A stretch of DNA of 64,000 nt from Chania multitudinisentens RB-25 (GCF_000520015.2 NZ_CP007044.2:310001-374000); one strand, 5' to 3'; counted from the first letter of the stretch, positions 51,277 to 61,775 are shown. The notes: generated from the sequence alone by a model not told the origin. Translations and numbers: made by a program.

Positions 51277-51614
51277 CTTTGTCTCAACTGTGATCAAGTC
51301 GCCCTAAAATTATGATATAGAGATTGTAATTCAGATTGTCTATACCCCTAATTTTTCCTCGTAGTACATAAGACTGCCCATAGGTTTCATTGAAACTTTA
51401 GAGCAACATATTGATATCATTGTCATATCCAAAATTTTCAAACCTTCATGTTGCAACAATATCTCCTATTAGCCGCCACAAAACGAGATACGGTTGACAT
51501 TACAGATAATTTTGCTTCAAACGTTCTCTTCTAACAAGCTCAACCTATGTAGTGGCATACTGAATTTGGCCACCTAAACATAGAGACAAAGAAATTCAAC
51601 GAGAAAAGGTTGGT
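51277..51614. other. Intergenic with a solitary IS end
   Basis: AT-rich, no gene. Positions 51548-51578 are a diverged copy of the left terminal sequence of the IS at 51888 (TGTAGTGGCATACTGAATTT compared with TGTAGTGGCACACTGAATTT), so a relative of that IS once ended here. Confidence 0.65.
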
Positions 51615-51887
51615 TCATATAATTTGAACTAATCGTGTGATGGTCGGATGTTCGCGCTGTCTGGCCTGCCACAGGTCATACGCCCCCTGCTCTGCCAGAT
51701 ACTGACGTGCCTGCCCCAGCCCTGCCAACTCCAACCGCACCGCCAGATCCGCGCTGATCGCCGCCCGACCATTGAGCACCGTCGACAACTGCCCCCGCGA
51801 ATACCCCAGATGTGCCGCCAGTGCGGTGATACTCAGCCCAAGTGCAGGCAACACATCCAGGCGCAGCGCCTCTCCCGGATGCGGGGG
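51615..51887 (-). pseudogene. HigA-family gene, 5' end removed by an IS
   Basis: Encodes ALAAHLGYSRGQLSTVLNG and the rest of a HigA protein very close to that at 13434, but the first codons (MPMHNPP) are replaced by the IS end at 51888. Initiation from the internal ATG 51854 would remove the first 16 residues. No HigB nearby. Probably another relic of an Hcp cassette. Confidence 0.75.
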
Positions 51888-51959
51888 TGTAGTGGCACAC
51901 TGAATTTGTCCACCTAAGTTGAGGTGTTATGCTCACCTCAAACTCTTACAGGTGAACCA

Positions 51960-52258
51960 ATGAGTAAAGTATTTACTGCTGAATTTAAACTCGAGACTGC
52001 AAAGCTGGTTCTCGACCAGAATTACACTTATTCAGAAGCGGCGAAGGCGATGAACGTCAGTCTGTCGGCCATCAACCGATGGGTAAAGTCGCTTCGTATG
52101 GAGCGTAAGGGAAAACGCCGCCAGGGCTGCCTCTGACGCCAGAGCAAATTGAGCTCAGAGAGATGAAAAAACGAGTGCAACGTCTTGAAATGGAGAACGA
52201 TATATTAAAAAAGGCTACAGCTCTCTTCATGTCGGACTCCCTCAACAGCTCACGATAA
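51960..52258 (+). pseudogene. IS3-family OrfA, frameshifted
   Basis: Starts MSKVFTAEFKLETAKLVLDQ with HTH YSEAAKAMNVSLSAINRWVK. One A is missing in the run at about 52107-52110, so the frame ends early at 52136. Adding an A restores LPLTPEQIELREMKKRVQRL to the stop at 52258. Confidence 0.85.
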
Positions 52259-52266
52259 TCGACACG

Positions 52267-53133
52267 ATGAGGGCGCTGTATCCGGTAAAAACGTTGTGCC
52301 AGATTTTTGCGGTTCATCGCAGCAGCTACAGGCACTGGCGGGGCCGAACTGATGAACCTGACGCTGAACGCATCATTAAGCGCAGCCAGGTCAGAGAGGT
52401 CTGGAATACCAGCGGCGGCTCCGCCGGTGCCCGGAGTATCGCGACCGCGACCATCGTCACAGCCAGGCACAATGTCAAAATGAGCCGCTGGTTGGCCGGT
52501 AAGCTGATGAAAGAGCTGGGTATCGCCAGTTGCCAGATACCCGCTCACAAACACAAGCGCGGGAGCAACGAACACGTTGAGATACCCCATCTTCTCGACC
52601 GCCAGTTCGCAGTGACAGCGCCGAACCAGGTCTGGTGTGGCGACGTGACCTATATCTGGACGGGCAAATGCTGGGCCTATCTGGCGGTAGTTCTGGACTT
52701 GTTCGCTCGTAAACCAGTAGGTTGGGCGATGTCGTACTCGCCAGATACAGTACTGACTGCCAAGGCTCTCCAGATGGCTTGGGAACTACGTGGTCGCCCT
52801 GAGGGGGTGATGTTCCATAGTGAGCAGGGTAGCCACTATACCAGCCGTAAGTTCTGCCAACTGCTGTGGCGCTATCGGATAACACAGAGTGCAAGCCGCA
52901 AGGGTAACTGCTGGGATAACAGCCCGATGGAGCGGTTCTTCCGGAGTCTGAAGAGTGAATGGGTACCGACGACAGGCTACGGGGATCTGGCAGAAGCACA
53001 ATCATCCATAATCCGCTACATCACGGGTTACTACAGTGTTCTTCGCCCCCAATGGTATAACGGCGGTCTAACGCCAAATGAATCTGAGCGACTGTTCTAC
53101 GAACAGTCAGGTCATGTGGCCAAAATTAGTTGA
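52267..53133 (+). CDS. IS3-family OrfB transposase with altered DDE residue
   Basis: 288 residues. The first catalytic Asp is in WCGDVTYIW and the final Glu in NSPMERFFRSL. The second position reads MFHSEQGSHYTS, where the family has HSDQGSHY, so the second Asp is Glu (codon GAG). Together with the broken orfA this copy is probably dead. Confidence 0.9.
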   Translation: MRALYPVKTLCQIFAVHRSSYRHWRGRTDEPDAERIIKRSQVREVWNTSGGSAGARSIATATIVTARHNVKMSRWLAGKLMKELGIASCQIPAHKHKRGSNEHVEIPHLLDRQFAVTAPNQVWCGDVTYIWTGKCWAYLAVVLDLFARKPVGWAMSYSPDTVLTAKALQMAWELRGRPEGVMFHSEQGSHYTSRKFCQLLWRYRITQSASRKGNCWDNSPMERFFRSLKSEWVPTTGYGDLAEAQSSIIRYITGYYSVLRPQWYNGGLTPNESERLFYEQSGHVAKIS

Positions 53134-53141
53134 CCACTACA

Positions 53142-53640
53142 TCCACGGTTTTCGATGTGTCGAAGGGTGGTGAGGATTTCTTTTTGGGTGATGTCGGTCA
53201 GTGGGAGGTGACCTAATCCGGGCAGGAGGTCTTTACGCAGGTAGCGTTCGCTCTGGATGCGGGTGCTTTGGCGGTTTTTGAGGTCAGGGCCGAGTTTTTT
53301 GAGTTTGAGGGTTTTCCAGTGGTCAACGAATTCGCCAAAGGTGATGCTGGGGGTGGTTTGTGTTTCAGAGGTCAGGTTGTATGTTCTGGGGTCGATACCG
53401 TTGGCAAGCATGACCCGGGCATCGTCACGGCGCTGACGGGCGGTGTTGAGATTGATGTCGGGGTAGGTGCCAAAGGAGATGCGTTGTTGTTTGCCCTGCC
53501 AGTAGAAGCGGAAGTGCCAGAGTTTGCCGCCGGCGGGTTCGATGCGTAATGACAGTCCTCTTCCGTCTTTGAGGCTGTAGGGGGTGGTCTGGGGTTTGGC
53601 ACAGCGTATTTTAAAGTCGCTCAGACTGGCAATACAGAAA
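53142..53640 (-). pseudogene. P4-type integrase, N-terminal part only
   Basis: Encodes LSDFKIRCAKPQTTPYSLKD, then GKLWHFRFYWQGKQQRISFG and TYPDINLNTARQRRDDARVM, ending at HIENRG where the IS begins. The catalytic domain is gone and no ATG start remains. It sits 160 bp from the tRNA at 53803, the normal place for an integrase targeting it, so it belongs to island C. Confidence 0.88.
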
Positions 53641-53802
53641 GGTATGGATGTACTTATTGGATCAGGCCGATGTACTTAAAGGTGTACTTGTTGCGTTCGG
53701 CTTTAATGGGATATCGCTGGATATCTTTGGACTGGAAAATCGCGTAACGCTTTGATTTTTTGTGTGTATTTAGAACGTAGTGGATGTCTAAATACTAGGA
53801 AT

Positions 53803-53878
<76 letters not shown>

Positions 53879-53944
53879 ATCGTATGGGTATGACGTTGAC
53901 GCTATTTCTTATTTATCAAGCAAATTCAATCATAAACTTGAATT

Positions 53945-54020
<76 letters not shown>

Positions 54021-54073
54021 CCGGCGTATCGATAGCCAAATCTTATGAAATTCTTCATCGGTACGGGGTGCGC

Positions 54074-54101
54074 ATTATACGAGAAATCCTTTCTGCCGCA
54101 A
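54074..54101 (-). promoter_or_regulatory. Promoter of the tRNA-Gly cluster
   Basis: On the minus strand TTGCGG and a perfect TATAAT are spaced by 16 bases, followed by a GC-rich discriminator GCGCACCCC, the pattern of stringently controlled stable-RNA promoters. Confidence 0.8.
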
Positions 54102-54203
54102 GCCCCTGAAAGCAAAAAAACATGAATTTTGTTTGATTGCTGTTTTAAACGCCAAAGCGGTGAATTTATCACCGGCCTGGCGCTCAGAGGGCATCATCCC
54201 CCT

Positions 54204-54749
54204 TTAAAGCTGGATGAAATGCTCACGGTAATACGCCAATTCCGCCACTGACTCACGGATATCGTCCAGCGCCTGATGAGTCCCCTGTTTCTTGAAACCC
54301 GGCAGAATCCCGGGCTTCCAACGGCGCGCCAGTTCTTTTAACGTGCTGACATCAAGATAACGATAGTGGAAGTAAGCCTCCAGCAGCGGCATATAGCGGA
54401 ACAGGAAACGGCGATCTTGGCCAACACTATTACCACAAATTGGCGACTTTCCGGCTGGCACCCACTCCTGTAGAAACGCAATAGTGGCCAGTTCGGCAGC
54501 CCGCTCATCAAACTGGCTGGCTTTCACCCGCTCCACCAACCCACTGCCGCTGTGGGTACGCACGTTCCAGTCATCCATCAAGGCAAGTTGTTCATCAAGT
54601 TGATGTACAGCGATCACTGGCCCTTCAGCAAGGATATTCAGATTGGCGTCCGTCACCAGCGTCGCGATCTCAATAATGCGATCGCGTTCAGGATCTAACC
54701 CGGTCATCTCCAGATCGATCCAAATCAGGTTATTTTCGTTTCCTGTCAT
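54204..54749 (-). CDS. orn: Oligoribonuclease
   Basis: A 181-residue DEDD 3'-5' exonuclease that degrades di- to short oligoribonucleotides, including pGpG from c-di-GMP turnover. Active-site motifs: LIWIDLEMTGLDPERDRI, NSVGQDRRF and GTHQALDDIRESV. The start at 54749 gives the usual length; the longer frame adds an unrelated 17 residues. It is divergent from rsgA, as in E. coli. Confidence 0.98.
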   Translation of the reverse strand: MTGNENNLIWIDLEMTGLDPERDRIIEIATLVTDANLNILAEGPVIAVHQLDEQLALMDDWNVRTHSGSGLVERVKASQFDERAAELATIAFLQEWVPAGKSPICGNSVGQDRRFLFRYMPLLEAYFHYRYLDVSTLKELARRWKPGILPGFKKQGTHQALDDIRESVAELAYYREHFIQL

Positions 54750-54954
54750 GATAATTCCTGCATAAAAGCCGAAAGATAAACCAAGCGTGGGCAAACCCAC
54801 AGCCAGTGGCGGCTAACAACGGTTATTTAATATAAAATAGCGTGTATCATAGTCTTTTTGGTCACCCTGAGCGATATACCCGATAGATTTCATCCTATAG
54901 CAAGGCAACTATGTGAAAGACAACGGGTATAAAAACCGATTCAAGTGAGGCGCA

Positions 54955-56004
54955 GTGAGTAAGAACAAACTGTCCAAAGGTCAACAGCGCCGCGTGCAGG
55001 CAAACCATCAGCGTCGCCTTAAACGCACTGATAACAAACCGGAACTGGATGATTCCCAACTGGGCGAACCACAAGAGGGGATCGTCATCAGCCGTTTCGG
55101 CATGCATGCCGACGTTGAAGCCGCAGACGGCACCCAGCATCGTTGCAACATCCGCCGCACTCTGCGTTCGCTGGTAACCGGCGATCGCGTGGTATGGCGC
55201 CCCGGCATAGGCACACATGACGGAGTTAAAGGCATTGTTGAAGCCGTGCATGAACGCACCTCAGTACTGAACCGCCCCGACTTCTACGACGGCGTGAAAC
55301 CAATTGCCGCCAATATCGATCAGATTGTGATCGTCTCGGCGATCTTGCCTGAACTTTCACTCAATATGATTGATCGTTATCTGGTGGCCTGTGAAACGCT
55401 GGAAGTTGAACCATTGATCGTGCTCAACAAAATAGATTTGCTGGACGCTGAGGCCCGTAAACGGGTTGACGGCATGATGGCTATCTATCGCCGCATCGGT
55501 TACCGCGTTTTGGAGGTTTCCAGCCGAACCCGCGAAGGAATGGCAGCCTTTGAGCAGGCGCTGGCGGGCCGTATCAGCATTTTTGCCGGGCAGTCCGGCG
55601 TTGGTAAATCCAGCCTGCTGAACGCCCTCTTGCCGCCAACAGAAAAGCAAATTCTGGTAAATGAGGTTTCCGATGTTTCCGGCCTCGGGCAACATACCAC
55701 CACGGCGGCACGGCTGTATCACTTCCAGCATGGTGGGGACGTGATTGATTCTCCTGGGGTGCGTGAGTTCGGCCTGTGGCATTTGGAGCCGGAACAAATT
55801 ACCCGTGCCTATGTCGAATTCCGTCATTATCTGGGGGGCTGCAAATTCCGCGACTGCCGCCATGATACCGATCCGGGCTGCGCCATCCGCGCAGCCATGG
55901 AAAGTGGGGCCATAGCGGCAGAACGTTTCAATAATTACCATCGTATTCTGGAAAGTATGTCGCAGGTAAAAACCCGCAAAAACTTCCCGGAAACGGATCA
56001 CTGA
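54955..56004 (+). CDS. rsgA: Small-subunit ribosome biogenesis GTPase
   Basis: A 349-residue circularly permuted GTPase acting in late 30S maturation. An OB-fold (about 35-110) is followed by G4 LNKID, G1 GQSGVGKSSLLNALL and G3 DSPGVREFGL, then zinc-binding CKFRDCRHDTDPGCAI. Starts at GTG 54955, with GAGG upstream. The N-terminus (SKNKLSKGQQRRVQANHQRR) is the usual basic tail. Confidence 0.98.
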   Translation: MSKNKLSKGQQRRVQANHQRRLKRTDNKPELDDSQLGEPQEGIVISRFGMHADVEAADGTQHRCNIRRTLRSLVTGDRVVWRPGIGTHDGVKGIVEAVHERTSVLNRPDFYDGVKPIAANIDQIVIVSAILPELSLNMIDRYLVACETLEVEPLIVLNKIDLLDAEARKRVDGMMAIYRRIGYRVLEVSSRTREGMAAFEQALAGRISIFAGQSGVGKSSLLNALLPPTEKQILVNEVSDVSGLGQHTTTAARLYHFQHGGDVIDSPGVREFGLWHLEPEQITRAYVEFRHYLGGCKFRDCRHDTDPGCAIRAAMESGAIAAERFNNYHRILESMSQVKTRKNFPETDH

Positions 56005-56087
56005 TCACACCCGGTGAATTTCGAGTCAAAGGCAGCTCATGGCACTGCGGCTTGAAAAACCAGGGAATACTCTTTCATGAGGTTAAC

Positions 56088-56984
56088 GTGCTAGACAGCA
56101 TCAAAATTAAACTACAGTATTGGCTGCCAAAATTGGCGTTGACCCGTCTCGCAGGTTGGGGGGCAGAGAAACAGGCTGGTGGCTTGACCCGCCTGGTGGT
56201 CAAAGCCTTTGCTCGCTATTACCGCGTGAATATGCAGGAAGCACAGAACCCGGATTTAGCCTCTTACGCAACGTTCAATGAGTTTTTCGTTCGCCCCCTG
56301 CGTGAAGGCGCACGTCCAATCCTGGCAGAGCCTCATGTGCTGACACTCCCCGCCGATGGGGCCATCAGCCAGCTTGGCCCCATTCATGGCGATCAGATTT
56401 TCCAGGCCAAAGGCCATCATTACAGCCTTGAAGCGCTGCTGGCAGGCAACTATCTGTTGGCTGAGTTATTCCGTAACGGCCTGTTCGCCACCACCTATCT
56501 GGCTCCAAGCGACTACCATCGTGTTCATATGCCCTGCGACGGTACCTTACGTGAAATGATCTACGTCCCTGGCGATCTGTTCTCGGTAAACCCACTGACC
56601 GCGGCTAACGTCCCCAACCTGTTTGCCCGTAACGAACGCGTTATTTGTGTGTTTGATACGGCTATCGGCCCGATGGTGCAGATCCTGGTCGGTGCCACTA
56701 TTGTTGGCAGCATTGAAACCGTTTGGGCAGGCACCGTCACGCCGCCGCGTGAAGGTATTATCAAACGTTGGACTTACCCAGCCGAAGGGATGGCCGATGC
56801 TATTGAGTTGGCAAAAGGTGAAGAAATGGGCCGCTTTAAGCTTGGTTCCACGGTGATCAACCTGTTCACGCCGGGCAGCGTGCAATTCGCTCCACAGTTG
56901 CACAATGGCACCATCACTCGTATGGGAGCCGCTTTTGCTGAAATTGCCGCTGTGCCAAACGCAGCTGCCACGCCGCAAACCTGA
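56088..56984 (+). CDS. psd: Phosphatidylserine decarboxylase proenzyme
   Basis: A 298-residue membrane-associated enzyme forming phosphatidylethanolamine. It self-cleaves at the LGST motif (FKLGSTVINLF), giving the pyruvoyl cofactor. The GTG at 56088 with GAGG upstream matches the E. coli start (LDSIKIKLQYWLPKL); the frame continues upstream without similarity. The C-terminus is shorter than in E. coli. mscM follows after 13 bp. Confidence 0.97.
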   Translation: MLDSIKIKLQYWLPKLALTRLAGWGAEKQAGGLTRLVVKAFARYYRVNMQEAQNPDLASYATFNEFFVRPLREGARPILAEPHVLTLPADGAISQLGPIHGDQIFQAKGHHYSLEALLAGNYLLAELFRNGLFATTYLAPSDYHRVHMPCDGTLREMIYVPGDLFSVNPLTAANVPNLFARNERVICVFDTAIGPMVQILVGATIVGSIETVWAGTVTPPREGIIKRWTYPAEGMADAIELAKGEEMGRFKLGSTVINLFTPGSVQFAPQLHNGTITRMGAAFAEIAAVPNAAATPQT

Positions 56985-56997
56985 AGGAATTGACGTT

Positions 56998-59900
56998 GTG
57001 CGCCTGATTATCACGTTATTGCTCAGTATATTACTGATTCAACCGGTCTTGGCCGTCACCCTACCCAGCGAGTCACAGCTCAGGCAGGATTTGAAACAGG
57101 CTGAGGACAACAAAAACGCACCCAATCAGGTGGAAACGGTTGAGGCGTTGCAAAACGCCCTTAACTGGCTTGCCGAACGCAAGCAGTCGAAGAATACTGC
57201 CGAACAGTACCAAAAGGTCATCGATGGCTTTCCCAAGATGGCGCAGGATTTGCGCCGCCAACTGAGTACTGAGGAAGCCAAAACTTTGCCGAATGGTGAC
57301 AACCTGCCAGCAAACGATCTGGAACAACTGATTCTGCAAACCAGCAGCCAACTGCTGGAACAATCGCGCCTGTTGCAACAGGAGCAAGAGCGTTCGCGTG
57401 AAATCAGCGATTCACTAAGCCAATTACCGCAACAGCAGACCGAAGCCCGCCGCGCGTTGACAGAAGTACAGCGTCGTTTGCAAGCACAAAGCAACGCCCA
57501 AACCACACCTTTGACACTGGCGCAACTGGCCTTGCTGCAAACAGAAGCAGCGGCTCGCAAGGCCAAAGTGGATGAGCTCGAGTTGGCACAGCTTTCGGCC
57601 AACAATCGCCAGGAACTGGCGCGGATGCGCGCCGATGTGTATAAAACGCGCCACGAAAAGATTGATGCTCAATTACAGGCATTGCGGAACAACCTGAACA
57701 GCCAACGCCAGCGCGAAGCCGAACGCGCGTTGGAAAAAACCGAACAGTTGGCAGAGCAGAACAGCGATTTGCCAAAAAGCATTAATCAGCAGTTGCAAAT
57801 AAACCGCGAACTTTCTACTGCCCTGAACAATCAGGCGCAACAGATGGATTTAATTTCTTCTCAGCAACGCCAGGCCGCTGCGCAAACCCTGCAAGTACGC
57901 CAGGCACTGAGTACCATTATCGAGCAGGCACAATGGTTGGGTGCTTCTTCTGCCTTGGGAGAAACGCTCCGGGCACAGATCGCCACGCTGCCAGATATGC
58001 CAAAGCCGCAGCAGCTAGACAGCGCGATGGCCGAACTGCGCGTACAACGCCTGCGTTTCGAAAGCCAATTAGAAAATCTGTCGCAACAGGCCAAAGAACT
58101 TAAACAGGATGACGGTTCTCCGCTGACCACCGCCCAGCAACGCATTGTTGATGCCCAGATCCGCACTCAGCGCGATCTGCTCAATTCACTGCTTTCCGGC
58201 TGTGATACCCAAATTCTTGAACTGACCAAGCTGAAAGTCGCCAACACCCAATTGGTTGAGGCGCTAAATGAAATCCGCGACGCCACCCACCGCTATCTGT
58301 TCTGGGTGCCTGACATCAGCCCGATCACCCTGTCTTATCCACTGAATGTGGCACAAGATCTGACCCGCATGCTGTCGCTGGATACCCTGACACAGCTCAG
58401 CAACGCCTTCATAATGATGGTCACCAGCCGGGAAACGCTGATGCCGATTTTCGGGGCCTTGTTGCTGGTGATTTTCAGCATCAGTTCACGCAAGCACTAC
58501 CATGCATTTCTGGCACGTGCCAGCAGCCGGGTGGGTAAAGTCACGCAGGATGAATTTACCCTGACGTTGCGCACCGTGTTCTGGTCGATTCTGGTGGCAT
58601 TACCCCTGCCGGTGCTGTGGGCCGCGCTGGGTTTTGGTTTGCAAAACGCTTGGCCCTACCCGGTAGCCGTAGCGATTGGCGATGGTGTCACCGCCACCCT
58701 GCCAGTATTGTGGATCTGCATGATCAGCGCAGCCTTCGCTCATCCGCAAGGGTTGTTTATTGTGCATTTCCGCTGGCCGGTGCAGCAGGTTTCCCGCGCC
58801 ATGCGTTATTACAAAATGTCGATCTGGCTGATAGTGCCGCTGATTATGGCGCTGATCACTTTTGACAACCTTGACGATCGCGAGTTTTCCAATACTCTCG
58901 GCCGCCTGTGTTTCATTTTGCTGTGCCTGGCATTGAGTCTGGTCACTAACAGCCTGAAACGTGCCGGTATCCCACTGTATCTGGATAAGAACGGTTCAGG
59001 CGCTAACCTGATCAATACCGCGCTTTGGGGTTTATTGCTTTCAGCCCCCCTGGTTGCCGCACTGGCTTCAACGATGGGTTACCTGACAACCTCGCAGAAA
59101 TTGTTGGCAAGGCTGGAAACCTCGGTCGCCATCTGGTTCCTGATGTTGGTGGTGTACCATATTATTCACCGTTGGATGCTGATTCAGCGCCGGCGTATTG
59201 CTTTTGACCGCGCCAAACAACGCCGCGCCGATATTCTGGCCCAGCGTGCCAAGGGCGAAGAAGATACACCGCATACCCCTAATAGCACGGAAGGCTCCGT
59301 GGAGATCGATGACACTGAGATCGATCTTGATGTGATCAGTGCACAATCTTTGCGGCTGGTACGATCGATCCTGACCATGATCGCGCTGGTTTCGGTCATT
59401 GCCCTGTGGTCTGAGATCCATTCCGCTTTTGGCTTTCTGGAAAATATTACGCTGTGGGATGTCACTTCAAGGGTAAACGGGGTTGACGTCGTCCAACCCA
59501 TCACTATGGGCGCATTACTGATCGCCATTCTGGTATTGATCGTGACGATGCAGTTAGTGCGTAACCTGCCAGCCCTGTTGGAACTGGCCATTTTGCAGCA
59601 CCTGGATTTAACCCCCGGTACCAGCTACGCGATTACCACCATTACCAAATACCTGTTGCTGCTGTTTGGTGCGATCCTCAGCTTCGCCTGGATCGGCATT
59701 GAATGGTCGAAACTGCAATGGGTTGTGACCGCGCTCAGCGTGGGTTTGGGCTTCGGGATGCAGGAGATCTTTTCCAACTTTATCTCTGGCCTGATCATTC
59801 TGTTTGAAAAACCGATCCGCATTGGCGATACCGTGACGATCCGTAACCTTACTGGCAACGTGACCAAGATCAATACCCGCGCCACGACGATTTCGGACTG

Positions 59901-60351
59901 GGATCGTAAAGAGATCATCGTGCCCAACAAGGCATTTATCACTGAGCAATTTATCAACTGGTCGTTGTCGGATACGTTGACCCGTGTAGTGCTCACCGTA
60001 CCAGCACCCGCAGAAGCCAACAGTGAAGAGGTGACACAGATTCTTACTCATGCCGCCGAACGCTGCACGCTGGTACTGGATACCCCGGCACCGGAAGTGT
60101 ATCTGGTTGATCTACAACAAGGTATTCAGATATTCGAATTGCGTATCTACGCCGCTGAAATGGGCCACCGTATGCCAATACGCCATGAGATCCACCAGTT
60201 GATTCTGGCGGGTTATCGCGAGCACGGCATTACTCTGCCGTATCCGCCGTTCCAGGTACGCTCTGAAACCCTGTCGCGGATCACCAATAATGGCCGCACG
60301 CCACCTTCAACCCCTGCGCCAAAACACCGGCGCGAATCAGGGGGTTTATAA
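56998..60351 (+). CDS. mscM: Miniconductance mechanosensitive channel MscM (YjeP)
   Basis: A 1117-residue MscS-family channel. It has a signal peptide (LIITLLLSILLIQPVLA), a long periplasmic coiled-coil region (about 30-450), about eleven membrane helices, and the C-terminal MscS core: pore-lining helix with GLGFGMQEIFSNFISGLIIL, then beta domain DTVTIRNLTGNVTKI. The start is GTG 56998 after GAAGGAATTGAC. It is co-transcribed with psd as in E. coli. Confidence 0.96.
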   Translation: MRLIITLLLSILLIQPVLAVTLPSESQLRQDLKQAEDNKNAPNQVETVEALQNALNWLAERKQSKNTAEQYQKVIDGFPKMAQDLRRQLSTEEAKTLPNGDNLPANDLEQLILQTSSQLLEQSRLLQQEQERSREISDSLSQLPQQQTEARRALTEVQRRLQAQSNAQTTPLTLAQLALLQTEAAARKAKVDELELAQLSANNRQELARMRADVYKTRHEKIDAQLQALRNNLNSQRQREAERALEKTEQLAEQNSDLPKSINQQLQINRELSTALNNQAQQMDLISSQQRQAAAQTLQVRQALSTIIEQAQWLGASSALGETLRAQIATLPDMPKPQQLDSAMAELRVQRLRFESQLENLSQQAKELKQDDGSPLTTAQQRIVDAQIRTQRDLLNSLLSGCDTQILELTKLKVANTQLVEALNEIRDATHRYLFWVPDISPITLSYPLNVAQDLTRMLSLDTLTQLSNAFIMMVTSRETLMPIFGALLLVIFSISSRKHYHAFLARASSRVGKVTQDEFTLTLRTVFWSILVALPLPVLWAALGFGLQNAWPYPVAVAIGDGVTATLPVLWICMISAAFAHPQGLFIVHFRWPVQQVSRAMRYYKMSIWLIVPLIMALITFDNLDDREFSNTLGRLCFILLCLALSLVTNSLKRAGIPLYLDKNGSGANLINTALWGLLLSAPLVAALASTMGYLTTSQKLLARLETSVAIWFLMLVVYHIIHRWMLIQRRRIAFDRAKQRRADILAQRAKGEEDTPHTPNSTEGSVEIDDTEIDLDVISAQSLRLVRSILTMIALVSVIALWSEIHSAFGFLENITLWDVTSRVNGVDVVQPITMGALLIAILVLIVTMQLVRNLPALLELAILQHLDLTPGTSYAITTITKYLLLLFGAILSFAWIGIEWSKLQWVVTALSVGLGFGMQEIFSNFISGLIILFEKPIRIGDTVTIRNLTGNVTKINTRATTISDWDRKEIIVPNKAFITEQFINWSLSDTLTRVVLTVPAPAEANSEEVTQILTHAAERCTLVLDTPAPEVYLVDLQQGIQIFELRIYAAEMGHRMPIRHEIHQLILAGYREHGITLPYPPFQVRSETLSRITNNGRTPPSTPAPKHRRESGGL

Positions 60352-60356
60352 ACGCT

Positions 60357-60388
60357 AAAAGGGTTTGGCAAATGCCAAACCCTTTTTT
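60357..60388. terminator. Terminator between mscM and epmA
   Basis: AAAAGGGTTTGGCA and TGCCAAACCCTTTTTT form a 14-bp stem with a 2-4 base loop and a T6 tail on the plus strand, and A/T-rich sequence on the other. Serves the two convergent genes. Confidence 0.95.
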
Positions 60389-60401
60389 CTTCGCAAAGAT
60401 A

Positions 60402-61379
60402 TCAAGCACGGCCAAACGAGAATGCAATCACATCGTTCAGGCTTTCTGCTCCCAGCGCCAGCATCACCAGGCGATCAACCCCCAGCGCGACGCCCGCACA
60501 CTCTGGCATGCCGTGTTGCAGCGCATCCAACAGCTTGCTGTCAATTGGGTGCAACGGCAAACCACGTGCAGCGCGTTTACGGTTATCCTGCTCAAAGCGC
60601 TGCCGTTGCTCGTTACTGTCGGTCAGTTCACGGAAGCCGTTCGCCAGCTCAATGCCTTTGAAATAAACCTCGAAACGCTCCGCCACGCGGTGATCCTCGG
60701 TGCTGATTTCCGCCAGTGAAGCCTGGGAAGCCGGGAAATGGTATACAAACGCGGGTCTGTCACGGCCGATATGTGGCTCTACCCCTGCGCTAAACAACAA
60801 TTGCAGCAAGGTATCACGATCTTCTTCGGCATCTGCGATATTGCTCAAATCAAGCTTGGCCGCCGCTTCACGCAATTGTGCTTTTTCCGCAGAAAGCGGA
60901 TCGATATCCAAGTGGCGCAAGAATGCCTGCTGGTAGGATAACGTTTCGGCGCTGTCGCAATCCAACACCTGCTGTAACAGATCGTCCACTTCATTCATCA
61001 GGCGGTACATATCATAGTGCAGCCGATACCACTCCAGCATGGTAAATTCAGGATTGTGATGCCTACCCGCCTCTTCGTTACGGAAACTGCGCCCCAGTTG
61101 GTAAATCGGGCCGCTTCCCGCCGCTAACAGGCGTTTCATGTGGTATTCTGGGCTGGTCATCATGTACAACGTTAAGCCGTCTGCGGCCCCAGGACCAACA
61201 AAATGCGTCTGAAATGGGAACAGGTGGATATCGGTCACTGTCGCCTGGCTCAACGCTGGCGTTTCAACTTCCAATACGCCACGATCGGCAAAGAAGCGCC
61301 GGATTTCAGCTAAGATCGCGGCGCGTTTCAATAAATTGGCGATAGGGGCACTTGGCTGCCAGCTTGCCGTTTCGCTCAT
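60402..61379 (-). CDS. epmA: EF-P lysine ligase (beta-lysylation)
   Basis: A 325-residue class II LysRS paralogue (PoxA/GenX) that attaches (R)-beta-lysine to elongation factor P. It has motif 2 GRSFRNEEAGRHHNPEFTML and motif 3 GVALGVDRLVMLALG, and lacks the anticodon-binding domain. The start at 61379 (MSETASWQPSAP) gives the same length as in E. coli. Confidence 0.98.
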   Translation of the reverse strand: MSETASWQPSAPIANLLKRAAILAEIRRFFADRGVLEVETPALSQATVTDIHLFPFQTHFVGPGAADGLTLYMMTSPEYHMKRLLAAGSGPIYQLGRSFRNEEAGRHHNPEFTMLEWYRLHYDMYRLMNEVDDLLQQVLDCDSAETLSYQQAFLRHLDIDPLSAEKAQLREAAAKLDLSNIADAEEDRDTLLQLLFSAGVEPHIGRDRPAFVYHFPASQASLAEISTEDHRVAERFEVYFKGIELANGFRELTDSNEQRQRFEQDNRKRAARGLPLHPIDSKLLDALQHGMPECAGVALGVDRLVMLALGAESLNDVIAFSFGRA

Positions 61380-61587
61380 GGTCATTACTCCGAAATCAAA
61401 CAAGAGATGCAGTCTACCCGCAGACTGCTATACGAACAAACTCTTAGCTACCGTGCTGTGCCTTTTAAAATCATGGGAAACTGATTAACCCTATAAACCA
61501 CCAGTAATCTGGCAAATAGAAGTTAAAGGGGAGCCAGCCTGTTATTTTTGCAGGAATGCCTCTCGCTCAATACCTAAAAGGCAAAAC

Positions 61588-61606
61588 AATCGATCACATC
61601 AAATTT
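61588..61606. promoter_or_regulatory. Candidate FNR site of the frd operon
   Basis: AATCGATCACATCAAATTT lies about 170 bp upstream of frdA and resembles the imperfect FNR box (CGAT...TCAAATTT) known upstream of E. coli frdA. This fits anaerobic activation. The rest of 61380-61775 is leader sequence without a gene. Confidence 0.55.
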
Positions 61607-61775
61607 CTGCTATATAAGTTTAGGTATAGTGATACCCCTATGTTTGATAGGAGTTATCTATCCTCAATGTTTAATCAACATGACCTGCTCCACCAACCAA
61701 CACCTAAAAAGCTCTTATAAATATTAAGTATAGATATTTAATTTTTCGTTTTAACCAAAATATTGGAGGAATGCA

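Larger units (their letters stand above)
51888..53141. mobile_element. IS3-family insertion sequence, probably inactive
   Basis: 1254 bp with imperfect terminal inverted repeats starting TGTAGTGG at both ends. It joins a HigA fragment on the left to an integrase fragment on the right, without visible target duplication, so it probably mediated a deletion. Both its genes carry damaging changes. Confidence 0.88.
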
